A DNA stretch of 64,000 nt from Candidatus Flexifilum breve (GCA_016717205.1 JADKGC010000004.1:62001-126000); one strand, 5' to 3'; shown: positions 8,288 to 16,235, counted from the stretch's first letter. A program made the numbers and translations. The notes: generated by a model not told the origin, from the letters alone.

Positions 8288-8315
8288 ACGGACGAGGCAA
8301 TCGCCTCGTCCTTTT
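8288..8315 (+). terminator. Repeat-derived terminator GGACGAGG..CCTCGTCCTTTT
   Basis: The stem GGACGAGGCAATCGCCTCGTCC ends in TTTTGATTC 24 bases after the DUF4342 stop. The same palindrome with the same downstream TTTTTGATTC occurs after 12280 and 48804. Confidence 0.6.
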
Positions 8316-8321
8316 GATTCG

Positions 8322-8413
8322 GCGCCCCCGACTCTTCTCCGAAGAGAGGAGAAGGGAGACAAGCAGCGATCTTAAGTCCTCTCAGCCCCCGGAGAGGGGA
8401 TGTAGGGGTGAGG
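8322..8413. repeat. C-rich intergenic repeat, family A copy
   Basis: A unit running from a CGCCCCCGAC start through a GAAGAGAGGAGAAGGGAGACA middle to GGGGATGTAGGGGTGAGG. Similar units flank rsmA (21742-21831 and 22719-22812). No ORF. Confidence 0.55.
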
Positions 8414-8501
8414 CTGATGATCACCCTATGCCACACCCTGCCTAGCAATGATCGCGGCATCCCCCAAATGTCCCCCGATCATTGCGAAACATTTCGCTTG
8501 C

Positions 8502-8530
8502 TTGCACAGAGATTGCGCTATCATTATAAT
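8502..8530 (+). promoter_or_regulatory. Sigma-70-type promoter of the roadblock-V4R-regulator operon
   Basis: TTGCAC at 8502-8507, a 17-base spacer and a perfect TATAAT at 8525-8530. The leader of about 95 bases to the TTG start at 8630 holds a hairpin (CGGGACGCGCACGTCCCG) followed by TTATTTTT, which could act as an attenuator. Confidence 0.75.
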
Positions 8531-8629
8531 GGCGTCGAGATTATCCGCCGGGACGCGCACGTCCCGTCTTATTTTTGAGACATCCCGTTTGTCATTTCGG
8601 ATCATTTCTCTGCGATAGGAGTTTCATCG

Positions 8630-9001
8630 TTGGCTAAATCACGGACTGAACTTTTGAATGCTCGCTTGCGCGATTTGCAAGCCAGTTCAGGTGATGTTGA
8701 AGCCGCCGCGATTGTAAGCGTGGATGGGTTAAGCATTGCGTCGTCGCTGCCGGCTGGATACGAAGAGGATCGAGTCAGCGCGATGTCGGCGGCAATGCTG
8801 TCACTCGGCGAGCGCATTGCGACGGAACTCGGTCGCGGCAGTTTGCAGCAAGTATACGTCAAAGGCGCGGATGGTTACGTCGTTTTGTTCGCCGTTGGAG
8901 AAGAAGCGGTGCTGCCCGTTCTCACCCGCAAGGATGCCCGGCGCGGCTTGAGCTTCCTTGATGTCGCCCGTCCGGTGCAGGACCTGGCCCAACTGCTCTA
9001 A
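8630..9001 (+). CDS. Roadblock/LC7 domain protein
   Basis: 123 residues matching the Roadblock/LC7 fold: an N-terminal helix (RTELLNARLRDLQASS), the VEAAAIVSVDGLSIASSLP strand pair, the long helix SAMSAAMLSLGERIATEL, then the LQQVYVKGADGYVVLFAVGEEAVLPVLT sheet. Bacterial members act as dimeric regulators of small GTPases (MglB type) or as scaffolds. No MglA-like GTPase lies in the window. The TTG start is supported by AGGAG eight bases upstream; no better ATG exists. It is the first gene of an operon with V4R and response-regulator genes. Confidence 0.85.
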   Translation: MAKSRTELLNARLRDLQASSGDVEAAAIVSVDGLSIASSLPAGYEEDRVSAMSAAMLSLGERIATELGRGSLQQVYVKGADGYVVLFAVGEEAVLPVLTRKDARRGLSFLDVARPVQDLAQLL

Positions 9002-9029
9002 GGCATGAATTAGAATCGAGCCGCACGCC

Positions 9030-9644
9030 GTGTCTCTCTATTATCCAAACCGCTTTGCAGGCGACCTCCTCCTCGCGATGGAGGAAGTGATGGGCAGGCA
9101 TGGCTTAGATGCGATTCTAGCCAGCGCCGGCCTGACTGCGTTGAGCAGCAATCCGCCGCCCAACACCCTAGATCGCGCCTTCGACTTCGCGCAACTGAGC
9201 AAGATCAATGCTGCGCTGGATGATCTCTACGGCGCGCGCGGCGGTCGCGGCATGGCGCTGCGGACGGGACGCGCGTGGTTCGCCTTGGGGCTCATCCAGT
9301 TTGGCGCGCTGCGCGGCATCGCTGACCCGGCGTTTCGGGCGCTCCCACTTGAAGATCGGTCGCGAGTGTCTTTGAAGGCGCTCGCCGACATTTTCTCCAA
9401 CTTCACCGATCAAACCTCCCGCGTCGAAGAAGACGCCAACGCCTTCCGCTTCATCGTCCACCCCAGTCCCTTCGCCCACGGGCGCACAACCGATCGTCCG
9501 GTCTGCCACCCGCTCGTCGGCCTCCTGCAAGAACACGAACGCTGGGCTTCGAACGGACGCGAATACGTGGTGCGCGAGACTCAGTGCGCCGCCAGCGGTG
9601 ATGATCACTGTGTGTTTCTGATCAACAAACACGCTATCTCCTAG
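9030..9644 (+). CDS. V4R (4-vinyl reductase) domain protein
   Basis: 204 residues. The last 60 or so form a V4R domain, ending in the diagnostic ETQCAASGDDHCVFLI, where paired cysteines in a C-x(n)-GxxxC pattern are conserved. V4R domains bind small hydrophobic ligands in regulators such as XylR/DmpR. The N-terminal part (PNRFAGDLLLAMEEVMGRHGLDAIL) resembles the helical segment that precedes V4R in stand-alone bacterial sensors. The GTG start has no strong ribosome site but no alternative is better. It lies between the roadblock gene (28 bases) and the response regulator (11 bases), so it is probably the ligand-sensing part of that unit. Confidence 0.8.
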   Translation: MSLYYPNRFAGDLLLAMEEVMGRHGLDAILASAGLTALSSNPPPNTLDRAFDFAQLSKINAALDDLYGARGGRGMALRTGRAWFALGLIQFGALRGIADPAFRALPLEDRSRVSLKALADIFSNFTDQTSRVEEDANAFRFIVHPSPFAHGRTTDRPVCHPLVGLLQEHERWASNGREYVVRETQCAASGDDHCVFLINKHAIS

Positions 9645-9655
9645 AAAGGGAAGCT

Positions 9656-10534
9656 ATGAGCGACAAACCACGTATTCTGATCGTCGAAGATGATCTTGAT
9701 CTGTCGGAAATGCTCGATGCTTATTTCCGCGTTCAAAATTACGACGTGGTGACTGCCGCCTGGGGACGTGATGCTCTGAAGATCAGCCGCGAAACCGACC
9801 TGAATCTCATCATGCTCGACATTCGCCTGCCCGACATCAACGGCTACGAAGTCTGCCGTCAGGTGCGCCTGCAGCGCAAAACGCAGGATGTGCCGATCAT
9901 CTTCCTGACCGAAAAGCGCGACCGCGTCGACAAGCTGCAAGGTCTGGAATTGGGTGTAGTCGATTACATCACCAAGCCCTTCGATATTCAGGAACTGCGC
10001 CTGCGCGTGCGCAACGCGATCAACCGCGCGCGCCAGACCGGGAAGCTCAACCCGATCACCGAACTGCCGGAAGTGCAGGTGCTCGAAGAACGCGTCAACG
10101 GCCTGCTCTATTCGGACGCGCAGTGGTCACTGATGATCCTGTCGATCAATGGGTTGGGCACGCTGCGTGAGATGTACGGCTTCGTCGCCGCCGACGAAAT
10201 GCTGCGCGCCGTCACACTGATGGTCAAGAATGCGCTGCGCGAATACGGCAACGAAGAAGACGTGATCTGCCATCTGGCCGCCGAAGAACTGGTGATCGTC
10301 ACCACCGATGACAAGATCGCCAATATTCGCAGCCGCATCGAAACGCGCATTCGCTTGTCGCTGAACAACTTCTACCGCCGCCCGCACACCGAAGATCAGC
10401 CGGAAGACGCCGATTACCTCAGCCTCGAAACAGGCATCGTCAATTACGCGTCCGGCAAGTACGACGACTTCGAAACGGTGCGCAAAGCGCTCGCTGACGC
10501 CGTCAAAAAAGACGAACCCGACAAAAAAGACTAG
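9656..10534 (+). CDS. Response regulator with receiver domain and degenerate GGDEF domain
   Basis: 292 residues. The receiver domain (1-125) has the acidic pair EDD, phosphoacceptor Asp55 (IMLDIRLPDI), Thr in FLTEKRD and Lys in YITKPFD. After a linker comes a GGDEF-fold domain: NPITELPE stands where active enzymes have LTGLPNR, and HLAAEELVIV replaces the (R)GGDEF loop. The catalytic metal and substrate residues are therefore missing and diguanylate cyclase activity is not expected; it may bind protein or nucleotide instead. AAAGGGAAGCT precedes the ATG. The gene ends the three-gene signalling unit, though the transporter follows after three bases. Confidence 0.85.
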   Translation: MSDKPRILIVEDDLDLSEMLDAYFRVQNYDVVTAAWGRDALKISRETDLNLIMLDIRLPDINGYEVCRQVRLQRKTQDVPIIFLTEKRDRVDKLQGLELGVVDYITKPFDIQELRLRVRNAINRARQTGKLNPITELPEVQVLEERVNGLLYSDAQWSLMILSINGLGTLREMYGFVAADEMLRAVTLMVKNALREYGNEEDVICHLAAEELVIVTTDDKIANIRSRIETRIRLSLNNFYRRPHTEDQPEDADYLSLETGIVNYASGKYDDFETVRKALADAVKKDEPDKKD

Positions 10535-10537
10535 GCT

Positions 10538-11461
10538 ATGCTCAAACAATCCAACGACCAGTCAGGCTTCTGGCTGGTGATCGCCGCGGCGAGCATCTGG
10601 GGTACGATTGGTATCGCGACGCAGGCGATCTACAACGCGGACAGCACGACCTCACCGCTGTTCATCAACTTTGCGCGCATGGTGATCGCGGCACCAGCGC
10701 TCACGTTTGCCTGCTGGCGTGTGGTCGGGCGGGACATGTTCAAGCTGCCGCGCCGCGATCTGCTCATCATGCTGCTGAATGGCATCTTCATGGCGGCCTC
10801 GCAGGCCTGCTACTTCGTCGCGATTCGCTACACGGGTGTGACCATCGCGACCCTGCTGTCAGTGTGCGTGTCCCCGCTGCTGGTGACGGGTATTTCCGTC
10901 CTGCTCAAACTGGAACGCCCCTCCGCGCGCGCGCTGATCGCCGTGGCCTGCGCGCTGGTCGGCAGCGTGCTGCTCGTTGGCCTGAATACGCCCGCGGGGG
11001 CGCAGGACAATCTGCTGCTCGGGGCGGTCTTGTCGATTGTGGCGGCGCTCACCTATGCGGCGACCATCTTCTGGGGGCGCTTTCTCGCCGGGAGCTACCA
11101 CCCGCTGCAGGTCATGACGTTCACGTTCGGGTCGGGGGCGCTGGCGCTCATCCCGATCAACTTGCTGAGCGGCGCGGTCGCCATTCACACGGGCGAAGGC
11201 TGGCTGTACGCGCTGTATCTCGGCTTGGTGCCGACCGCGCTCGCCTACTGGATGTTCCAGAAGGGGCTGCGCTCAGTCACGCCGACGACCGCCAGCGTGT
11301 CCACGCTGCTCGAACCGACGGTCGCGGCGCTGCTGGCGTGGGCGCTGTTCGGCGAGACGCTGCCCGGCACGGGTGTGATCGGCGCGGGCTTACTCATTCT
11401 GAGCATCTTCTTGCTCTCCACGCGGGGACGCAAACGTCAGGCAATCCTCGCCGCAGAGTGA
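10538..11461 (+). CDS. EamA/DMT-superfamily transporter
   Basis: 307 residues with ten membrane segments in two EamA repeats (about 15-150 and 165-297). The first repeat begins WLVIAAASIWGTIGIATQAIY, the second LLLGAVLSIVAALTYAATIFWGR, and the PTTASVSTLLEPTVAALLAWALFGE motif near the end is typical of the family. These are drug/metabolite exporters or importers of the inner membrane; the substrate is unknown. The ATG lies three bases after the response-regulator stop, so it is co-transcribed, but a functional link is not evident. Confidence 0.85.
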   Translation: MLKQSNDQSGFWLVIAAASIWGTIGIATQAIYNADSTTSPLFINFARMVIAAPALTFACWRVVGRDMFKLPRRDLLIMLLNGIFMAASQACYFVAIRYTGVTIATLLSVCVSPLLVTGISVLLKLERPSARALIAVACALVGSVLLVGLNTPAGAQDNLLLGAVLSIVAALTYAATIFWGRFLAGSYHPLQVMTFTFGSGALALIPINLLSGAVAIHTGEGWLYALYLGLVPTALAYWMFQKGLRSVTPTTASVSTLLEPTVAALLAWALFGETLPGTGVIGAGLLILSIFLLSTRGRKRQAILAAE

Positions 11462-11609
11462 CCCATCTCTGCCTGTTTGCGGCAAAAATACCCTGGTCTG
11501 TATCAATGCCCTTAAGCCGCATATCACCCTCAATTTCTTCCATTTGTCACTATTCCACAAAGCCGCATTTGAGGGACAATAACCCTATGTTAAGGGGGTT
11601 TTACCTTCA

Positions 11610-11638
11610 TTGACACGGTTTTAATGTTGGGATAGAGT
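11610..11638 (+). promoter_or_regulatory. Strong promoter TTGACA-N17-TAGAGT ahead of a short leader
   Basis: A perfect -35 (11610-11615), 17-base spacer and TAGAGT (11633-11638). The expected start near 11645 gives a transcript of roughly 105 nt that holds a 16-codon frame and ends at a strong terminator (11714-11749), before the SWIM gene. Confidence 0.7.
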
Positions 11639-11663
11639 AGTAGAAAGTAGACGGTGGAGTCGT

Positions 11664-11714
11664 ATGACGCCGAAAAAACTCTTAAAGCGCTATATTCAGG
11701 TTCGGACTTCCTAA
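11664..11714 (+). CDS. 16-residue leader peptide (candidate)
   Basis: An ATG with GGTGGAG six bases upstream opens the frame MTPKKLLKRYIQVRTS and stops at TAA (11712-11714), whose last base is the first base of the terminator stem. The arrangement of promoter, ribosome site, basic short peptide and terminator resembles an attenuation leader or a small RNA. There is no run of one codon that would point to amino-acid attenuation. The downstream gene is the double-SWIM protein at 11786. Confidence 0.4.
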   Translation: MTPKKLLKRYIQVRTS

Positions 11715-11749
11715 GCACGCGGGTTGTGTCAAACAACCGCGTGCTTTTT
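11714..11749 (+). terminator. Strong terminator between leader ORF and SWIM gene
   Basis: AGCACGCGG-GTTGT and ACAACCGCGTGCT pair over about 13 bases and are followed by TTTTTCG. It would end most transcripts from the promoter at 11610 unless antitermination occurs, and it lies 37 bases before the SWIM start codon. Confidence 0.85.
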
Positions 11750-11785
11750 CGTTAAATTACCCAAAGCAAGAGAGGACTAAACGCT

Positions 11786-12280
11786 ATGGATTACGGTATG
11801 ATCGGCAAAATCGAGAAGGCCAAGCGGTACGCCGCCCAGCCGGAGCGTGTGACCTTCCGCAGCTTCAGCATCGATTTCAAGGGTGATAATAACAGCTATA
11901 CGGTCACACTGGGTCCTGATGGTTGGGATTGCACTTGCCCCGGTTTTCGCGCCCATGCGATTTGTCCGCATGTGATGAGCCTCGAAAAGCTGTTCAAACC
12001 GATGCTCAAGCGCAACCCGCTGCCTTACGCGCCCGGTCAGAATGTCGTGAGCGATGTCGACAAGGCGCACCGCTATGCCGAGGAAACCGATCGTCTGCAC
12101 TTCACCGCCTTTGATGTGGTGTTTGCGGGCGACAATGACGAACACCATACCAGCTATACGGATCACGCGATGCACTGCAACTGCTCCTTCTTCGCGAGCC
12201 GCGGCGTGTGCTGCCATACGATGGCGCTGGAAAAGCTGCTCAAAGGGATGATCACTTCGGCCACGCCGGAGGCGGAATAA
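11786..12280 (+). CDS. Small protein with two SWIM zinc-finger motifs
   Basis: 164 residues built from two homologous halves. Each begins with K..RYA....R..F..F...F.GDN and ends with a SWIM motif of CxCx8CxH form: CTCPGFRAHAICPH and CNCSFFASRGVCCH, each followed by a helix (MSLEKLFKPML, MALEKLLKGMI). SWIM motifs bind zinc and mediate DNA or protein contacts. No other domain is present, whereas most SWIM proteins carry the motif as an appendage to a helicase or transposase. GAGAGGAC precedes the ATG. A terminator follows after 25 bases, so the gene stands alone with the leader upstream. Confidence 0.8.
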   Translation: MDYGMIGKIEKAKRYAAQPERVTFRSFSIDFKGDNNSYTVTLGPDGWDCTCPGFRAHAICPHVMSLEKLFKPMLKRNPLPYAPGQNVVSDVDKAHRYAEETDRLHFTAFDVVFAGDNDEHHTSYTDHAMHCNCSFFASRGVCCHTMALEKLLKGMITSATPEAE

Positions 12281-12305
12281 CCGCCCGGCGCCGGGGATAA
12301 ACAAC

Positions 12306-12335
12306 AAAAGGACGAGGCTTGACCTCGTCCTTTTT
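12306..12335 (+). terminator. Repeat-derived terminator after the SWIM gene
   Basis: AAAAGGACGAGG-CTTGA-CCTCGTCCTTTTT, followed by GATTC. It is another member of the GGACGAGG palindrome family placed directly after a stop codon. Confidence 0.8.
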
Positions 12336-12366
12336 GATTCTGGCGCGAATCGCACTCCCGTGGAGT

Positions 12367-12834
12367 TTATAACATGCGAATGCGGCGGAGCGCGGCGCGT
12401 GCGACCAGCACACCCGCGACGAGCGTCGGCAGCACGCAGCCGCACAATTGGGCGGTCAAGCCGCCGCGGTCGCCAGCGTAAATCCACAGCGCGACAGCGC
12501 CGTTAATGACGAGCGTATACACGAAGTTCCATGCAGGGATGACCATCTGCGAAATCACCCATTCGATAGCGTTCTGCGTTTCGGCGGGGATGGTCTCGGC
12601 TGGAAAGCTGCCGGGGAGCGGCGTCGGGACGGCGACACCGGGTAAGGCGGTGGCCAGCACGGTGCCGAGGATCGGCGTGACCGTCGGCGGGAGCTGAAAT
12701 TGTGGGGTAGCAGTGGCAAACGGGGCGGGCGTGATGGTCGGGTTAGCGGCGAGTGTTGCCGCGCGATTGGTCGCTAAATTGCACCCGATGGACGCGATCG
12801 CGGCGATCACGAGCAAACAGAGTGTGCGCTTCAT
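12367..12834 (-). CDS. Lipoprotein-like membrane protein with Pro/Thr linker
   Basis: About 155 residues. The N-terminus KRTLCLLVIAAIASIGC fits a lipobox (ASIGC), so a lipid-anchored protein is likely. A Pro/Thr-rich linker (residues about 25-85) precedes a C-terminal part with two membrane segments (WNFVYTLVINGAVALWIYA and LCGCVLPTLVAGVLVARAAL). No family recognised. I took the ATG at 12834 because the signal sequence starts there; an ATG at 12876 would add 14 polar residues, and neither has a strong ribosome site. Oriented toward the SWIM gene terminator. Confidence 0.6.
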   Translation of the reverse strand: MKRTLCLLVIAAIASIGCNLATNRAATLAANPTITPAPFATATPQFQLPPTVTPILGTVLATALPGVAVPTPLPGSFPAETIPAETQNAIEWVISQMVIPAWNFVYTLVINGAVALWIYAGDRGGLTAQLCGCVLPTLVAGVLVARAALRRIRML

Positions 12835-12927
12835 AGAGGTTTTTAACGTCCTGTCGAAATCAACAGCCTTTAGCATAGCGTATTATAATTACAATTTGCA
12901 TTATTAAAAGACTAGAAAAGTCGATCC

Positions 12928-12981
12928 TTGACACATTTCTGACTTTGACGATAATCTAATTAGATGTATAGCTAATTAGAT
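12928..12981 (+). promoter_or_regulatory. Promoter and double palindromic operator of the ArsR-type gene
   Basis: TTGACA at 12928-12933, 18-base spacer, TAATCT at 12952-12957. The palindrome ATCTAATTAGAT (12954-12965) overlaps the -10, and a second copy, AGCTAATTAGAT, lies at 12970-12981; the centres are 16 bases apart. The position over the promoter and just before an ArsR-family gene suggests an autorepression site. Confidence 0.7.
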
Positions 12982-13007
12982 GGGTATGAAAGTGAAAGGG
13001 CACCCTC

Positions 13008-13631
13008 ATGCAGCCAAAAGTTATCGTGTGGGATGATAAGCGCCTGCGCGACATCCTGAAAATTCTCGCGGACGATACGCGCCTGCACCTGTTCCGTTTG
13101 CTCAACGAGCGTGAGTATGCCGTCGGCGAGCTGGCTGCCGCCGTCGCGCTGACCGAGCCGACCGTCTCTCATCATCTGGCGCGGCTGCGCGAGGTCGGTT
13201 TGGTCACGCTGCGCATGGCGGGGAATTCCCGCTACTACACGGTGAATGCCGTCGGTCTCGGTCACTTTAAGCGGTTGGTCGCCGAGGTGGAAAAGCTGCC
13301 GCCGCCGCTCGAAGATACGCCGTCGGACGACACGTGGATCGATGCACTGGACTGGGCGACGCCGGAAGATCGCGAAACGCTGCATGAATTCACGCACAGC
13401 GGTCGCTTGACGAACCTGCCGCGTCAGCAAAAGCGCCTAATGCCGATTCTGCGCTGGCTGGCGAGCAAATTTGAGGTGGATCGGCTGTATACTGAGCGGG
13501 AAATCAACGCCATCCTCAAAGACGCCTATGCACACGATTTCGTCAGTCTGCGGCGCGATCTGGTCGACTTCAAGTATCTGCGCCGCGAAGCGAACGGTAC
13601 GAAGTATTGGGCAACCGGAAAGCAGGACTAA
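13008..13631 (+). CDS. ArsR-family regulator with C-terminal DUF2087 domain
   Basis: 207 residues. Residues about 8-90 are an ArsR winged helix: LRDILKILADDTRLHLFRLL, ELAAAVALTEPTVSHHLARLREVGLV (recognition helix) and the wing LRMAGNSRYYTVN. No CXC metal site of ArsR/SmtB is visible. The C-terminal part (about 130-205) fits DUF2087: LTNLPRQQKRLMPILRWLASKF, YTEREINAILKDAYAHDFVSLRRDLVDFKYLRRE. In this family the second domain is of unknown function and probably senses a signal. The operator pair at 12954-12981 suggests autoregulation. The flavin-type protein gene follows after three bases. Confidence 0.85.
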   Translation: MQPKVIVWDDKRLRDILKILADDTRLHLFRLLNEREYAVGELAAAVALTEPTVSHHLARLREVGLVTLRMAGNSRYYTVNAVGLGHFKRLVAEVEKLPPPLEDTPSDDTWIDALDWATPEDRETLHEFTHSGRLTNLPRQQKRLMPILRWLASKFEVDRLYTEREINAILKDAYAHDFVSLRRDLVDFKYLRREANGTKYWATGKQD

Positions 13632-13634
13632 CGC

Positions 13635-14102
13635 ATGCCAGAGTACGCCAAGCTAGAAGAGGTACGGCAGGAATTTCTCGACCGCGCGTTTCGCGTGGTG
13701 TGGTGCAGCGTGTCGACCGTGGATACCAAAGGTCGCCCGCGCGCCCGCATTCTCCATCCCTACTGGGAACCGGATTTGACGGGGTGGGTCGGCACCTGGC
13801 GCGATTCGCCGAAGGCTAAGCATCTGGCGGGCAATCCGTATGTATCGGTGGCGTACATCGCCGAGGTGTTCAAGCCGTGCTACGCGGAATGCATCGCCGA
13901 ATGGGATGACTCGCTGGAGACGAAGCAGCGCGTGCATGAGCTGTTCAAAAATGCGCCCGCGCCCATGGGCTACGATACGACGCAGATCTTCGGCCCCGTC
14001 GATAACCCCCGCTTCGGCATCCTCAAGCTGAAACCGTATCAGCTCGAAGTCTCGACGTTCCCCGGTCCGCATGTCGTGTGGCGGGCGGAGCGCGGGGAGT
14101 GA
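13635..14102 (+). CDS. Pyridoxamine 5'-phosphate oxidase-fold (flavin-binding) protein
   Basis: 155 residues with the split-barrel pattern of the PNPOx-like superfamily: FRVVWCSVSTVDTKGRPRARILHPYWEPD at the FMN-binding strand pair and PKAKHLAGNPYVSVAYI at the next strands. Such proteins bind FMN, F420 or haem and act as small oxidoreductases; the substrate is unknown. The start lies three bases after the regulator stop, so it is the regulated partner of the ArsR-DUF2087 gene. No membrane or signal segment. Confidence 0.75.
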   Translation: MPEYAKLEEVRQEFLDRAFRVVWCSVSTVDTKGRPRARILHPYWEPDLTGWVGTWRDSPKAKHLAGNPYVSVAYIAEVFKPCYAECIAEWDDSLETKQRVHELFKNAPAPMGYDTTQIFGPVDNPRFGILKLKPYQLEVSTFPGPHVVWRAERGE

Positions 14103-14106
14103 TGAC

Positions 14107-14181
14107 CTCACCCCGGTTCGCTGGCTTCAACTGCCCCTTGCTAGAGGGCGAGGGGCAGCTTGGGGACCAAGCCGGATGAGG
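14107..14181. repeat. C-rich intergenic repeat, family B copy
   Basis: CCTCACCCCGGTTCGCT..CAACTGCCCCTTG..GGGCGAGGGGCAG..GATGAGG. Related copies are at about 24560-24619 and 27828-27905 (CCTCACCC..GCTGCGCTCAACCGCCCCTCTCC). It lies between convergent genes. Confidence 0.55.
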
Positions 14182-14188
14182 TTAATGC

Positions 14189-16127
14189 TTACGCGAACAG
14201 CACGTAGCGTTTGAGAAAGTCGAGAATCTTCGTGTAGTAGTCCTCGACCGTTTCCGGTTTGCGCCAGCCGTGACCTTCGCCCGCGTACACATGGAATTCG
14301 TGCGGTACGTCGCGGTCGCGCAGTGCCTTGACGATGCTCTCGCTCTGGCTGATGGGCACGACCGGATCATCGCTGCCGTGGAAGATTGCCAGCGGATCGC
14401 GAATCTGGTCGGCGTGGTAGAGCGGGGAACGTTCGCGGTACAGCTCGGCGGCGTCCGGCAGCGGGCCGATCAGGTAGTCGGTGTAGTGGGCTTCGAATTT
14501 ATGCGTTTCCAGCGCCGTCGTGAACTGGTCGGCGACCGGATACGCGGCGATCCCAGCGCGGAAGAAGCCCGGTTTTTGTACCAGCGCATACAGCGTCGTG
14601 AAGCCGCCCGCGCTCCCGCCGGTGATCACCAGCCGGCGCGGATCGGCCAGTCCCTGCGCGACGAGCTGTTCGGCGGCGATCACGCTGTCGTCCACATCGT
14701 AGACGCCCCACGCCCCCGCCAATTTGTCCATGTAGGCGCGCCCGTAGCCCGTCGATCCGCGGTGATTGAGGTCGAGAAAGGCGATGCCGCGCGTGGCGAA
14801 GAACTGCGCCTTGAGATTGAAACTGTTGGGCGTGTGCCCGGTCGGCCCACCGTGCACGTTGACGATCAGCGGCGGCGGGGCAGTGGGATCTTCAAAGCGG
14901 TCACTGGTCGGCGCGTAGTACAGGCCATAGATCGCTTCGCCATCGGGCGCGGTGAAGGTCAGCGCCTGCGCGACGGCGAGGCCGCTCAGCGTTTCCGTCG
15001 AACTGCGGGCGTGAATTTGATCGCCGCGCGGTGCAGCGACCAGCACGTTGAGCCCCGGCCCATCGTAGTTAAGCCCGCTGGGCGGCTCGTCGGCAGCGCC
15101 AAAGCTGACCACGCGCCGGGATGGTGCTGGAACTGGCAATCGTCGCAATCGCGTCATCTGATGACACGCTGATCTGGTCAAAGTGGGTGTAGTGCTCCGT
15201 ACCGCGCACCCGTTCGCGGCGAGCGGTGCGCAGATCGACGCGCCACAGGCTCGCCGAAGCCTGCTCCACCCGGCGGTAGATGATGCTGCGGCCATCATGG
15301 GTCCACCCGTAGGTACGCAGCCCCTGTACCCACGCCGCCTGCCCGTGATCGGCGGGCGCGTCGGTGATGGGCGTGTGCTCCCCGGTCGCGAATTCGTACA
15401 GATAGAGCTGATTCCATCCGGTGGCGTCACTGATGTAGGCGAGGTGCTGGCCATCCGGCGCGAATTCCGGTTGGAAAACGCTGACCGTCGCGCTGCCCGC
15501 GATGGTTTCGACGCGTGCGATGTACGGCACGCCCGCATGATCGCGTTCCAGATGCGCGAGCTGGAGCTGCGCGCCTGTGAACGGCATCGCCGGGTGATTC
15601 CACGTCACGTAGGCGAGGTGCTGCCCGTCCGGGCTCCACGTCGGCTGCATGACAAAGTCCGTGCCATAGGCCAGCTTGCGCGGGAAGTGCTCGCCCGCCG
15701 CGTCGACCAGTGCCAGCCCGTCGACGCCTTCGTAGGACATGACGAAGACGATCCACTGGCCGTCCGGGGAGATCGCCGGAGCGGCAGCAGCGCCAAAGGC
15801 CGGGGTGATCGGGCGGGGGCGCCCCCCGCTCAAGGGCTGGCGGTATAAGCGGCCATCCGCGCTGAAGACGACGCCGCCGCCGCGCACGGTGAATTCACCG
15901 CCGCCATAGCCGACGCGCCCGCGCACCGAGATGGTCGGTTCGGTCAGCTCGCGGGGCGCCTCCAGCCCGGTCTGCGCGACGAGCAGCGACTGCGTGCCGC
16001 GCGTCTCCGACCAGACGAGCGTGTCGCCGTCCCATTGAACATCATTGAAGCGGCGCACCGCCGTCATCAGCTTGGGACTGATCGGGCTGCTCCATGTGCC
16101 GTACATGCGTTTGAGTTTGTTGGTCAT
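14189..16127 (-). pseudogene. S9 prolyl-oligopeptidase-family peptidase, split by a frameshift
   Basis: The first frame (16127 to 15069) gives an N-terminal beta-propeller with WD-like repeats (SPDGQWIVFV, SPDGQHLAYVTW, APDGQHLAYI). The reading then continues in another frame down to 14189, which holds the alpha/beta-hydrolase domain: NVHGGPTGH, nucleophile Ser in GGSAGG, Asp in HGSDDPVVP and His in GEGHGW. The junction is near 15100-15125, between ASSSTIPA and VVSFGAAD, and needs one extra base removed. Together they would make about 645 residues, normal for an acylaminoacyl-peptidase-like S9 enzyme. All catalytic residues are intact, so a sequencing error is as likely as recent decay. AAGGA before the ATG supports the start. 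Confidence 0.85.
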
Positions 16128-16150
16128 CAGGTGTCCTTGGGTGAGAACGC

Positions 16151-16235
16151 AAAAAAAACGCCCCGTTGGGGGGCGTTGGTGGTCTTATGTGGGGCGAAAA
16201 AAGTTTATTTAAGAAGAATTTTCGCTGCCCCACAT
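16151..16235 (-). promoter_or_regulatory. Structured leader with terminator in front of the S9 peptidase gene
   Basis: On the minus strand a stem pairs ATGTGGGGC (16235-16227) with GCCCCACAT (16195-16187), with flanking A/T pairs. It is followed by a classic terminator (16177-16151: AACGCCCC, loop, GGGGCGTT, eight T). The terminator ends only 24 bases before the S9 start codon. This looks like an attenuated 5' leader, or the 3' end of a small RNA transcribed from the AT-rich stretch upstream. No known riboswitch was recognised. Confidence 0.5.

Noticed and set aside
8630..10534. MglA/MglB polarity system
   Set aside because: Only the roadblock protein fits; there is no small GTPase with a P-loop in or near the operon.
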